Part shown: positions 23,901-32,918 of the stretch, piece after piece
How positions within the stretch are numbered: position 1 is the stretch's first letter
Layout: each line of letters begins with the position of its first letter
Assembly: GCA_039720395.1 (NCBI GenBank)
Contig: CM077824.1
Location: 20,359,046-20,423,045, forward strand
Reading direction: 5' to 3'
Length of the DNA stretch: 64,000 nt
DNA from: Liquidambar formosana
Lineage: Eukaryota; Streptophyta; Magnoliopsida; Saxifragales; Altingiaceae
Notes under the pieces: model-generated
Database searches by the model: none
What the model was told of the DNA's origin: nothing
The model's input: only the letters and a program-made list of their open reading frames with translations
Program-made: the position numbers and the translations under genes

Positions 23901-24919
23901 ACTGAAGATTTAATATTTGATCGCATAGCCATGACCCACTAATTTTGAACAGGAGAGAATCCCCTTCCTCTCACGGTCCTTGAAAATTTTTCTCACAATT
24001 CAGCAAAGGTTATCAAGTAGACACCCATCAGAAAGGCAAAGGGTTAAACCGCACATGAGACAAAACTAGCAAAGCCTGGTATGCAACTCACGTGCAATTC
24101 CAGAGGGTGAGGTCAAAAGGAGAAATGGTTTTTCTTTCACCACTAGAATTCATCCAATTTTCCGCAATTCTTGGTGTTGGACAATTATGCCATACAGTTT
24201 GCTTCAACCACACTGCCGTTCAATAGGAAGAATGGGTTCTGTCCTCCAATAATAAGTGTGCACCTTTCAGAATTCCTCGGTGAAATTTCATTATTTTTCT
24301 TTCATCCAGTAAAAACCAGAAGGTGGAGAAAAATAGAACACATAGCGCATCTTATCAGTTCAGACCACCACAACCAAACGTTTTAGTAAACACGTAGCTC
24401 ATTTTATCAGATTCACAGTCTCAGGGCATATACACTTAGTAAAAAGATAACAAAAATGGATCAGAAGTATTCCAATTTCATATCAACATAAAGCAAAATT
24501 AACGCCCCGTTTGGTAGCCGAGAAAATGTTGGTAAAAGAAAATAAATTGAAATCGTAAAACTCTCAAATTTTTCATAGCTTGGGATTCGAGGAAACAAGT
24601 CAATTCAGCCCCCAACACACAACTTTTTGCTTCCGTTGAAGAAGAGTTAATTCATTTTCTCGGAAACCAATTCAACACAAGATTAGACCTTCTACTCCTC
24701 TTTTCCTAAGTTCTCTCAGCAACCAAACCGAGCATAAAGGCGTTAAAAAATAAAATAAAATAAAATCTGTAACATGATAAAAACGACTAAATCTGTAACA
24801 TGATAAAAACGACTAAAATATGAGAACAAAGAAAGGGGTGATACAATCACCTGAGGATGAACAGTAGAATCTGACATGGATTCTTCAGTGTGTTGAAGTT
24901 GAACACTTGATTCCTCCAT
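8792..24919 (-). CDS. RINGv (MARCH-type) membrane E3 ubiquitin ligase, 8 exons, 548 aa
   Basis: Coding exons on the minus strand, in order: 24851-24919, 21825-22289, 21485-21659, 18149-18446, 16225-16297, 15491-15581, 9315-9394, 8792-9187. They sum to 1647 nt with matching phases at all seven junctions. Residues 1-236 are a Ser/Pro/Arg-rich cytosolic region. A C4HC3 RINGv finger follows: CRIC (252-255), ECSC with C270/C272, H280, C283 and CDVC (296-299). Then come about four membrane segments: [20 protein letters not shown], the [18 protein letters not shown] region, [16 protein letters not shown], and [20 protein letters not shown]. Residues 468 to about 525 are Gln/His-rich. RINGv proteins recruit an E2 through the finger and ubiquitinate membrane targets; this one's targets are unknown. 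The start (ATG, 24919) is the first Met of an exon whose 23 codons end in phase 0; the 5' UTR extends above it. Intron 4 uses a GC donor. Introns are unusually long (up to 6.1 kb) and carry several transposons. Confidence 0.93.
8875..9050 (-). repeat. CAG/CAA repeat coding the polyglutamine tail
   Basis: Within exon 8 of the RINGv gene. On the minus strand there is a run of 15 Gln codons, of which 11 are uninterrupted CAG. A second run of nine Gln and His/Gln stretches lie beside it, broken by Arg, Glu and Tyr codons. The pure CAG part is likely to vary in length between individuals. Confidence 0.9.
9640..10115. repeat. Imperfect duplication with PBS-like motif (degenerate retroelement?)
   Basis: The phrase CATGGTATC(C/A)A(G/A)G(T/C)ATATCTG occurs at about 9680 and 9859. 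The phrase CTACATGAGATCACTC occurs at about 9807 and 10077. TGGTATCAAAGC resembles a Met-tRNA primer-binding site, so this may be the debris of a small LTR element inside intron 6. No clear LTR pair or target duplication was found. Confidence 0.35.
11178..11990 (-). mobile_element. Degenerate TRIM or LARD-like element
   Basis: Two related blocks, starting TGTAAGTTTTCTAAGAGGTA (11178) and TGTAAGTCTTCTAAGAATTA (11819), share about 45 bp. Just left of the second is GGCTCTAAAACCA (11806-11818), which on the minus strand reads TGGTTTTAGAGCC, a plausible primer-binding site adjoining the LTR end. The second block continues to about 11990 and holds a TATA-like TATAAATAGAGG read on the plus strand. 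The first block is much shorter, so one LTR is truncated. It lies in intron 6 of the RINGv gene. Confidence 0.45.
12200..13560. repeat. Unresolved repetitive region in RINGv intron 6
   Basis: Contains a retroelement-like block with CCTATATAAAGGCTCC (about 12389). Three imperfect ~65-bp repeats follow, carrying (T/G)AACCCCTTAGGTGTTGA-like text (about 12480-12670). A possible inverted relative (GGCACCTAAGGTTGTTTGGA) is near 13250. The ends could not be defined, so this is only flagged as probable transposon debris. Confidence 0.3.
13709..14766 (+). mobile_element. Solo LTR, 1058 bp, TSD TCTTT
   Basis: Starts TGTAACATCCCGGATAATTA and ends GTTTTGCGGTTGTTACA. The 5-bp duplication TCTTT is perfect (13704-13708 and 14767-14771). 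The TG...CA ends, length and duplication define a solo LTR. The TGTAAC start resembles Ty3-gypsy LTRs, but the lineage is an inference. It lies in intron 6 of the RINGv gene, opposite to its transcription. Confidence 0.9.
16838..16935 (-). mobile_element. Partial TRIM copy
   Basis: Read on the minus strand it carries the LTR start (TGTTGGGAAAATACCACATC) plus the preceding polypurine tract, matching the TRIM copies at 1037 and 22980. The other LTR and the primer-binding site are missing. It is in intron 4 of the RINGv gene. Confidence 0.7.
16985..17100. repeat. Tandem duplication, about 58 bp x 2
   Basis: Two adjacent copies each contain (TA)n(CA)n followed by TATTTTCTTTGTTATGTAGT and GAATGTT(C/T)CA. 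They differ mainly in the length of the dinucleotide tract. Confidence 0.85.
17233..17854. mobile_element. TIR element with 9-11 bp TSD, Mutator-type candidate, about 622 bp
   Basis: The tips TAAGAAGCACGGATAT and (right end reversed) CTAGGAAGCATGGATAC are inverted. The duplication CTTGCTGCC (17224-17232 and 17855-17863) is perfect and extends to 11 bp if TA is counted. Both subterminal zones are packed with GATACGGATAC/GTATCCGTATC-like motifs, which could be transposase binding sites. The middle is AT-rich with an internal duplication around AATAAAGCCACAAATA. No ORF of note. Confidence 0.8.
22980..23275 (-). mobile_element. Complete TRIM, minus strand, 296 bp
   Basis: Direct repeats at 22980-23070 and 23181-23275 are LTRs of the same family as the element at 1037. 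On the minus strand each starts TGTTGGGAAGTCCCACATCC and ends near CTTAACA. GCTCTAATACCA (23169-23180) is the primer-binding site in reverse, and CTCCCCCTCACGTG beside 23071 is the polypurine tract in reverse. The flanks CTACC and CTTCC are a 4-of-5 duplication. It lies in intron 1 of the RINGv gene, in the same orientation as the gene. Confidence 0.88.
24503..24734. mobile_element. Tourist-like (PIF/Harbinger) MITE, about 232 bp
   Basis: The ends CGCCCCGTTTGGTAGCCGAG and (right end reversed) TGCTCGGTTTGGTTGCTGAG are inverted and flanked by TAA on both sides (24500-24502 and 24735-24737). TAA duplication with a GTTTGGT tip is the Tourist pattern. It ends about 115 bp inside intron 1, next to the first coding exon of the RINGv gene. 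Confidence 0.65.
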
Positions 24920-24999
24920 TGAACTCAGCCCTACTTTGAAAAAGTGAACCCACAGGAAATCAATTTGGACTGAAGACTGGAAGAGTGAAAGAGAAGAAA

Positions 25000-26332
25000 A
25001 CAAAAACAAATGAGATGACGAGAGAGAGGAAGGCGGAAGGTGAATGGTGGAAACAACAAAATTCCTCTTGGGAGTGTCGGACGTGAAAATAACATTAAAC
25101 CGGATTTAATTTTAAGGACTTTTAATTTTAATATGATTGCCCGCCAACCCAACTTGGCTTTGTGGTATGGGAATTCGGATTCCTTTTTGCCTCTTCTTTA
25201 TCACTTTTTAGTACTTTACCTAATCAATTACTTAATTACTATATCCGTTTGTTTTAATTATTCCTTTTAATTTCTCGTCGTTTTGTTCCTTCCGTGCTGT
25301 CTCTGTCGGCCCTCCCATTATGCCTTCCCATATATATCGGTGTAATGTGACGCCTCAACTGTGCTGAATAGGTCATGGGTGGGACTGAAAGATCTCTTTC
25401 TCAATCATGAAAGGGTGATGCTAATCCACAACTGCGATGCTTGACCCGAGTCGTGTGGTTGGATCATGCGGTACTATAATCTCCACACGTACACGGTTAA
25501 CCAATCATAATGTAACGGCTTGTTGTCATGACTATTGTGGAAATCTCGTGATAAAATATTTCTCAGTCCTCATAGTTAGTTGAATAAATGACTATTCAAC
25601 AATCCTACAAGTAAAATTCCTATAAAATAAAATTTAAAAAAATGCAACGAGACTTGCTTAGATGTGCCTATGGAAAAACTTATTCTTATTCATGGTTGAT
25701 TGTTTGATTACAAAATACTCTTGTCAAGGTTTAAATAAAAATTTAGAAATAATTTAAATATGAATTAGAGATAAATAAGGTCAAATCAAATATTTTTAAA
25801 TATTCTCAATTCTTTAATCAAATCGCACCAATCCAATCTAAGATTACGATGAGATACACTAATAGTGCATTTACATTATTATAATTCTTCTATTTATAAT
25901 CTTTTACAGTACCAATCAAAGTTTGTTATTCTCTTTTTGCTGACACACAATTTAATTAGAATTTTCATTTGTTTTTACCAATGCTGAGGGCATGTTATAA
26001 CAAATTTTTGGTTCATTTTTTTACTAATGAAATGACCTTTTGGAGTTAAATTTAATAATATGACCCGTGTCTTAAGTAGAATTTTCTAAATAACTTCCCA
26101 AAAATGAAAAAAATAGAGGCAAACTCACAACAAAAGTTGAAAAGGGATGAGAAAGTCCTACTGGCAGCCTTACTCCCCCAGCACATGCTGATTGACTCGC
26201 TATTTGTTTTTTCCTCTCTCTTGTTTTTTTCTCTCTTTTTTTTTTTTTTTTTTTTTGGGTGGGGGAGGGGGTATTTGTGCACACTAGGGATTGAGCCACT
26301 AAGAAAAAAAAAAAAAAAAAAAAACTCATTAA
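25000..26332. promoter_or_regulatory. 5' flank of the RINGv gene and intergenic DNA
   Basis: Sequence immediately above 24920 is the probable 5' UTR and promoter for the minus-strand RINGv gene, but I cannot place a TATA box or start site with confidence. Further right it is AT-rich intergenic DNA. A T(22)-then-A(20) pair of homopolymers flanks a G-rich bridge near 26237-26324. No ORF is supported. Confidence 0.3.
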
Positions 26333-26550
26333 GGCTCTATTTGGTTCATGAATTTTATCAAAGAAAAAAAATAAAATATGAGGAATTATACTTTTTCTTA
26401 TTCAGTTGCAAAGGAAAATTGGTAGAAGAAAAATAATTGAAATAATTTTAACTTAGTATGATATCATTTTTAACTTTCATTTTCTTTTCTCCGCATTTTT
26501 TTTCCCTTCCCTTTTTCTTCCATGGTAAAATCCACGAACCAAATAGAGGG
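26333..26550. mobile_element. Tourist-like MITE, 218 bp, TSD TAA
   Basis: The ends GGCTCTATTTGGTTCATGAA and (right end reversed) CCCTCTATTTGGTTCGTGGA are inverted. TAA flanks both sides (26330-26332 and 26551-26553). The inverted identity extends past TTTTA(T/C)CA. No coding capacity. Confidence 0.75.
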
Positions 26551-26808
26551 TAAAAAAAAAAAGAGTAGAAAATACTTTCTCTCCACATACCCTGTTTGTA
26601 TAATTAAGAGAGAATAGATTTTTTCCACGAAATTTGATGAGATTAATTTCACATGGGAATAGAAGAGAAAATACTTGCAGTTTACAAAATCTCCCCTTCT
26701 CACATAATAAACAAAATTATTAGTTGGATGTTAAAATGTTACCGTTTCGATATCAAATGCACAAATCAACCCTAATTACCTAAATCAAACGTTAATTTCA
26801 TATCTATA

Positions 26809-27857
26809 TCTATACTACCTATAAAAAGATGAATGTAAGAAAAACTTTTGATTGACTAATATACCCTTATTTTAATTTTTAAATACACAACTACCCATCC
26901 TTTTGCATATGTAGGAAATATAGCAATATGGAAACTATAATTCTAAAGCACATACCTTAATATATTCTAAAACACATACCTTAATATATAAAACACAAAT
27001 AGGAATTCAAAGGAAACCCTAAATCAAATACTCCTTTTAATACTATACATATAATCCTAAAGCAGCGTTGACTTCGTATCTCCCTCTTCCTCTCATTCTC
27101 TAGCAAACGAGAATAGCCTATTAGAGGCACACCTACTTCCCAGCGCAGTCACAAACCAAATATCCACATCATGAAGACGATACTGGATCTCAAGGGGCTG
27201 TTGCGTGAGTGTTTTATACTTTTATTATGTATTTCTTGAAATTTGGTGAGAATTCATATAATGCTGAATTTGTTTGTGGTTGGGGGTGGTTGTTTTCGAG
27301 GATTTTGGGTAGACTAGGAAAACCCTTGAACATGTTTTGATTGTAACGTGGAAATTGTTGGAATGGGTCATATATGTATATGATAATTATTATTATTTTG
27401 CTTGAATTTGGTTGTTGATGGGAAGGGAGGGGGAAAAGAAAAAGGAAAAAAATAAACAAAGAAATGAGGAAAAAAATAAAATGAAAATCTCGATCTCCAC
27501 TCTCTTTTCAATCTCTAAGTGAACAAAAAAAAATGTAGGTGATGATACCATATACAAATAAAGTTGAGAATTTTTTTTTAGAAAAAGTAAGAAAAACTAT
27601 ATTATGAGGGATCAATATCACTTATTAAAAAAATAAATTAAATAATATTTAAAAGCATCAAAAATATAAAATATAGAAAATAAAAATAAAATAATTATGT
27701 TTGCTACTTCCCTTTGGAATGCACATCTCAAATTGAAGTAGCAAATTGCCACAGCCCACATAAGGTAGCAAAAGACAGATTTGTTACTTTTTTTCTTTTT
27801 CTTTTTTTGCTACCTCCCTCAAAGATGCTCTTGCATCACATATTAAATTATATCATA
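26809..27857 (+). mobile_element. Helitron-like element, 5' end only
   Basis: Starts TCTATACTACCTATAAAAAG, the same 5' sequence that recurs at 27858 and about 28303, followed by a shared block GAATGT(A/G)AGAAAAACTTTT. No 3' hairpin/CTAG of its own is seen before the next 5' end, so it is truncated or interrupted. Inside is ATGAAGACGATACTGG at 27171, opening a short frame that meets a good donor (C|GTGAGT at 27203/27204). It may be a captured first exon. Confidence 0.4.
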
Positions 27858-28290
27858 TCTATACTACCTATAAAAGTTTATATTTTAGAAACACTTTTGA
27901 TTGACCATTACATCTTTATTTTAAATTTTAAATTTTAAATATTTATTTGCCTCCCATAATTAACTAATTAAGAATGTTTTATATTTAACGAATTAAGAAT
28001 GTTTATTTTCTAGCAAAAAAGAAGGAAAAAGGATAACACAATTTATGTTCACTTCATAAATTCTATACAGCCTTCACTACTATGCATGTGTTCTAACTAA
28101 CTTTTTATTCCTACCATAACTCCTAACAATTGAAGGAATTTTGACCTATTGTGTTGAGTGTTTATTCTAATAAGTTAAATTAACACAAAAGTAAAAAATA
28201 ATTAGATTTTCATGTTCTATATATATATATAGATATAGAATTTATAAATTTTTTTATTTAAATAATATTCATGTGCAACGCACGTGTGCC
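27858..28290 (+). mobile_element. Helitron-like element
   Basis: Begins TCTATACTACCTATAAAAG and ends in the hairpin region ATGTGCAACGCACGTGTG (28271-28288), like the neighbour at 28301. The usual CTAG end is absent or has been replaced by the next element. A short non-autonomous copy. Confidence 0.45.
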
Positions 28291-28300
28291 CATATATATA

Positions 28301-28884
28301 TAGATATATTACCTATAAAAAGTTGAATGTGAGAAAAACTTTTAATTGACTAATATACCCTTATTTTAAATTTTAAATGCACAATTACCCTTCTACATAT
28401 ATAGGAAATATAGAAATATAAAACACATACATAAATATGAATTTAAACACGATGTTATTTGTTCAATTTATTTATGAAATAATATTTTTTTAAAATTATT
28501 ACTCTTTGAAATAAGTACATAACTAGGTTAGTTGCCAAACAAGTTCGAAAAAAAGGTTTAAACTATTTAGCTTTTTCCTTACAAAAATAAACATATATAT
28601 ATATATATATATACACACACCGATAGAGCCATGAGAAATATCCTTTTGATAGGCAAGTGTACAACTGAAATTTACATATATTTTTTTTATTTATTTAAGT
28701 TATTGATGACACATTTAATTAATTTATTAGTTTGGGCACTGATTTTTTTTTCCCATCACAAAAATCTCTTCTTTAAAAGACAATTTATATGGTCCACTTT
28801 AGCATAAATTCGTATACCATTAATGAAATATTTATTTATATAATACAAAAATATTCACGTGCAACGCACGTGTGTACCAACTAG
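28301..28884 (+). mobile_element. Helitron-like element with 3' hairpin and CTAG end
   Basis: The 5' part (ATTACCTATAAAAAGTTGAA) matches the two copies before it. The 3' end has a 7-bp hairpin, CACGTGC-AAC-GCACGTG (28856-28872), then eight bases and CTAG (28881-28884) followed by T. A hairpin a few bases before CTRR is the Helitron signature. No Rep/helicase is encoded here. Confidence 0.6.
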
Positions 28885-30443
28885 TATAAAACAAATACCA
28901 AATTGAGATTTTATAACGATGAAATAATAGAGATAGAAAGCGAAAGATAATGGATTCACATACTCATTTTAAAAGGTCTAACACCTTAATGGACAACTGA
29001 CCACGGTGACCCAAACCCTAGCTGCGTTTTGCCTTTCTCTGTCTCTACAAACAAAATCCTGACACATGCCCTAATTGGTTGGGTAATACATCAAGTGGGC
29101 ATTAAATGTCATTTTCTATTTATTCTTTACTAGTTTATGGGCACAATGGGTATTATGAAAATTGTAGATGGGTATAATTGTCATTTTGTTAGTTTCTTGT
29201 TTCCTTTCTCTTCTATTCTCTTCTCTTCACTCCAAATCTCACTGATTGGGAGAAAAACAAAATGACCACTTTTTTCTTAACTTTCTCCCTATATAGACAG
29301 ATATATTTGTCAGTCCCATCACACCTTGAATCCGAAATAAATAAATCTAAGGGTGCAAACTCAAATCCAAATTCCAAAAATAAACCATCCAAAATCTTTC
29401 GATCATTTATAAAGTAACTCAAAATATTAGTTTAAATCATAACGCTAATAATCTTCCAATAATCAAATAAAATCTCAATCAATCATCCACAAAATGAAGA
29501 ACTATTGTTCAAATACTTATTCCGTTTTTCAAAAAATTCTACACATCCGATACAAAAGTATATAAATAAATAAATCTTCAAATAAAGCCTAAGTCGATCA
29601 TGTCTGAAACCCTGTATACATCGAGTTAACTTGATCTGAAAAATAATTGTAAGGGTGAGCATAACATACACGAGAATAATCCAAATCAATCGCACGGATA
29701 TTTTCAAAAAAATCAGTTTATACGAATCGTATGCTTTTCGATAAAATTCTAAATTAAATATGTTTCAAGAAAAAAAAATATTCATAACACATCAAAACCA
29801 TTATTTAGATATTTCATAAGTTCATATCGGGAAAAAAAAAAAAAAAAGATTAATAGGAAACTAATTCTTCGAATTTTCATATCTAAACAAAATAATTATA
29901 TTTGAACTCTAGCTTAATTATACAGATGGTTGAAACAGATTAACGAGAAGGTCCAAACGGTACTCCTATAAAGAGAAAACTTAAATAGAGCATTGTATCA
30001 AAGATTAGTACTATTCCCTACTAACCAGGACGAGAGCATTGGAACCAAAAGGAACAAAACCAAAAGGACCATAGGCCAGTAACTTAACCCCTACTGACTA
30101 GGGCTAAACATCAGACAACCAAACCAACCAAACCAGAGCTCCATATACATTCAAAATTCAATTATCAAATCAAAGACATTAACTAAACATATTTTCATAA
30201 ATCAGTTATTCAAATAAAAAAATTGTTCAAAACAAAGTAATGAACAAACATATTTTACTTAGCTCATGGAGTAGCATTTTCGGACTGATACACAAATCGA
30301 TTACATAATACGAATAAAATAATTTATTTCAGAAAAGGAGACGACATGTTATACTCGCACTTACTTCAATTTATTTCCTTCAAAAAATTGAATGAAATAG
30401 CTCTCAATACTTTCTATTGCTCAATCTGAATTCATTACCGTTC
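28885..30443. other. AT-rich intergenic stretch
   Basis: Homopolymers and short tandem motifs only. No reading frame longer than about 75 codons resembles a known protein, and no clear transposon boundary is seen. Confidence 0.4.
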
Positions 30444-32675
30444 ATATATGTTGGGAATCATACAAGAGGGAAAAATAGAAGTGCGGAATATAAAAATTTT
30501 TCCTACGATTCCCAATCCCATGAATCTAACTATGCATAATACAAAAACAAACCCTAACTATGAAGAGGGTTAGAATACTTACAGTTTTAATGGTCTTCTC
30601 CTTTTTGCTCCAAGCTTCGATTCCGGACAGCGGTGAATGAGCAGCCCAAGTGTGTTGCCTCCAACGGTATCCACACCTAGCTAGAGCTTCAAGTTCTAAT
30701 CCTCTATTCCTTGTTGTTACTAGAGTAGGAGAAGAGAAGAGAGAGAGAGAGAGTGCTGGAAATTTCGACCAGCCCTTGGTCTCTTCTAAAAGTTATGATG
30801 TCACACATCATAGTGTGACTTAAATAGTCCACACTAAAGGGGCCGTGTGAGGACTTGTTTTCTTAATAGGGATTAATACGGCTTAATATACGATTAGCGT
30901 AGTTAATCCCTTGATTTGTTGGATAACCTAATGTAAGGGTAATCCATTTGTATGATAATATGATATTATGAACCCCAAAAATTGGGCCCACAAGATTGAA
31001 AAGAAAATAAAATAGGTTTTGAAAAAAAAGAAAAGGAGTCACCACCTTATTTTTTAAAGGAAACAAGGAAAACCCTAAAAATAGTTTGTTTTAAGAAAAC
31101 AATTTGAATGACTCCATGTTTTAAAAAAGGAAAGGCAAAAACAGTCTTTTGGAAACCACAGAAATCGGGGATTCGGAGGCTAAGTTATGACATGGGAAGA
31201 TTCTAGGCAAAGCCTATAGGCACCCATGTCACCCTTTCGGTCTCTCGGTTTATTTGAGCTAAATTAAGATCTTTCCATACAAAAATCAACAAGTATATCA
31301 TCACAAAAATTACATGCATATCATATATTTCATTCATCCATCCATGCATAATAAGCACATAAAAACAGAAAAAAGAAAAGAAGAAAATAAACCTAGGATA
31401 CTTGGATCCTAAAATGGACTTGAGCCTCACAAAGAGCGCCTACGTACCATGCAACGAAATACATGGATCAAAGTCCACGTAGTTCGATTAGAAATAGGGT
31501 TAAGTCCTAATATAAACCTATGGTAAAAGCCCTAGGTTTCCTTATTTGAAAAAAAGTTGAATAAACCAAGTTTGATTTTAGGAAAATTCCACAAAATGGA
31601 AACCTTGATAAAAAAAAACAGAATTTTATTGTGGTTTAAGGAAACCCTTGATTAGAACCATAGATTCATATTAAAAATTAACCCTAGGAGGGAGAAGAGA
31701 AAGAGTTAAAGAAGAGAGGTGAATTGGGGCACCCTCATACCCACTTACCTGAGCGCAATTGCTCCAAGCATTAGCCATTTCAAGCATTGGCAGCCCTATT
31801 TGCCATAGGACAATTACCACACCTATTTGCACCCTTACACGTACTCAAAACCATGCAAAAAAACTAACATGCAAATCTGGATAGAATAGTACTAAGGCCT
31901 AAAATCATCCACTAAACATGCCAATAGCAAAAACAACAAACTTTCATAAGCCCTAACACAATCCTAGAACCATATCATGCATAAAAACCCTAGAATGAAC
32001 TAGCATGCATGCAAAAATATCATATTTACTCCATATGTAAAACATATACAGCAACTATGAAGAAAAATCAATAAAAAGACCTACTTTAACATGCTGTATG
32101 AAACTAACCTAAAACAAGGACACAAAAAACCCTAAACTCACAAATATGCTTAAAAACACACAAAACCAACTTTAAACATGCTAAAATAAAAATAAACAGA
32201 ACCTAAATCATGCATATTATCTAACTAAAATAATAGAACATGACAAAAAACCCTAACTCTAACATGCAATAACACTATCCTAGCACAAGGACAACAGAAG
32301 CACAAGAATCATAACTATGCATTGAAACCTATGAACTAACTCTAAAGCATGCAAAACTCATCATGAACATCATCATTATTACATGTATTAACTAATAGAA
32401 ACCTCAATCCATGGTAGAAATCATAAGCATTGCATGCAATAAAGCTATTCTACATGATACCTTAGTTTAAGCTTGAATAGAGAAGAAGAATACCTTAGGG
32501 AAGCCTTCCTTGCTACTGTATGGACTCCCTCTTGCTCTTGTGGATGTCTTCAATCAATGTTCTCCAAGGCTACAGTAGGTCCTCTAGCTCTCCTTCAAGT
32601 CTCTCTCTCTTATTCTCTCTTAAACACTCAAATACTAATGCATAAAGTGGCTCCCTTGTGCTGAAGCATAGGGGG

Positions 32676-32683
32676 TATTTATA
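32676..32683 (-). promoter_or_regulatory. TATA box in the inner solo LTR
   Basis: TATAAATA read on the minus strand, in the position equivalent to the TATA box of the full-length LTR at 49753. Confidence 0.6.
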
Positions 32684-32880
32684 GACTTCAATAAGGATTA
32701 ACCAATGGCTGGGATTAAAATCCTAAAAATTAATCCAAGGGCTATTAGAGACCCCCTTGGGGCTTAAGTAACTCAGAAGTTACCAAAAATTAGAAGGAAA
32801 CTCGTCCAAAAGAGCCCAAATACGTCAAAATAGGTAAGAGTCTGCTTCAGCAAGGAATCATAGAGGAAATCGGAAAGTGG

Positions 32881-32918
32881 CCTCGGGTGACCACCCAGGC
32901 TTGGGTGGTCACCCGAGG
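32881..32918. repeat. Perfect 16-bp inverted repeat (hairpin)
   Basis: CCTCGGGTGACCACCC, six-base spacer AGGCTT, then GGGTGGTCACCCGAGG. A second partial copy of the arm follows at about 32928-32953 after GGCGGCTAGCCGCC. Related text occurs in the gypsy element near 60970-61030. Confidence 0.95.

Noticed and set aside
24743..25009. Longer N-terminus for the RINGv protein beginning at 25009
   Set aside because: The upstream codons are hydrophobic and unlike the family, and the Met at 24919 begins a typical acidic N-terminus with a correct phase-0 exon.
27171..27203. Start of ribosomal protein L9 (MKTIL...)
   Set aside because: Only five residues agree and the following residues do not. It could be any first exon.
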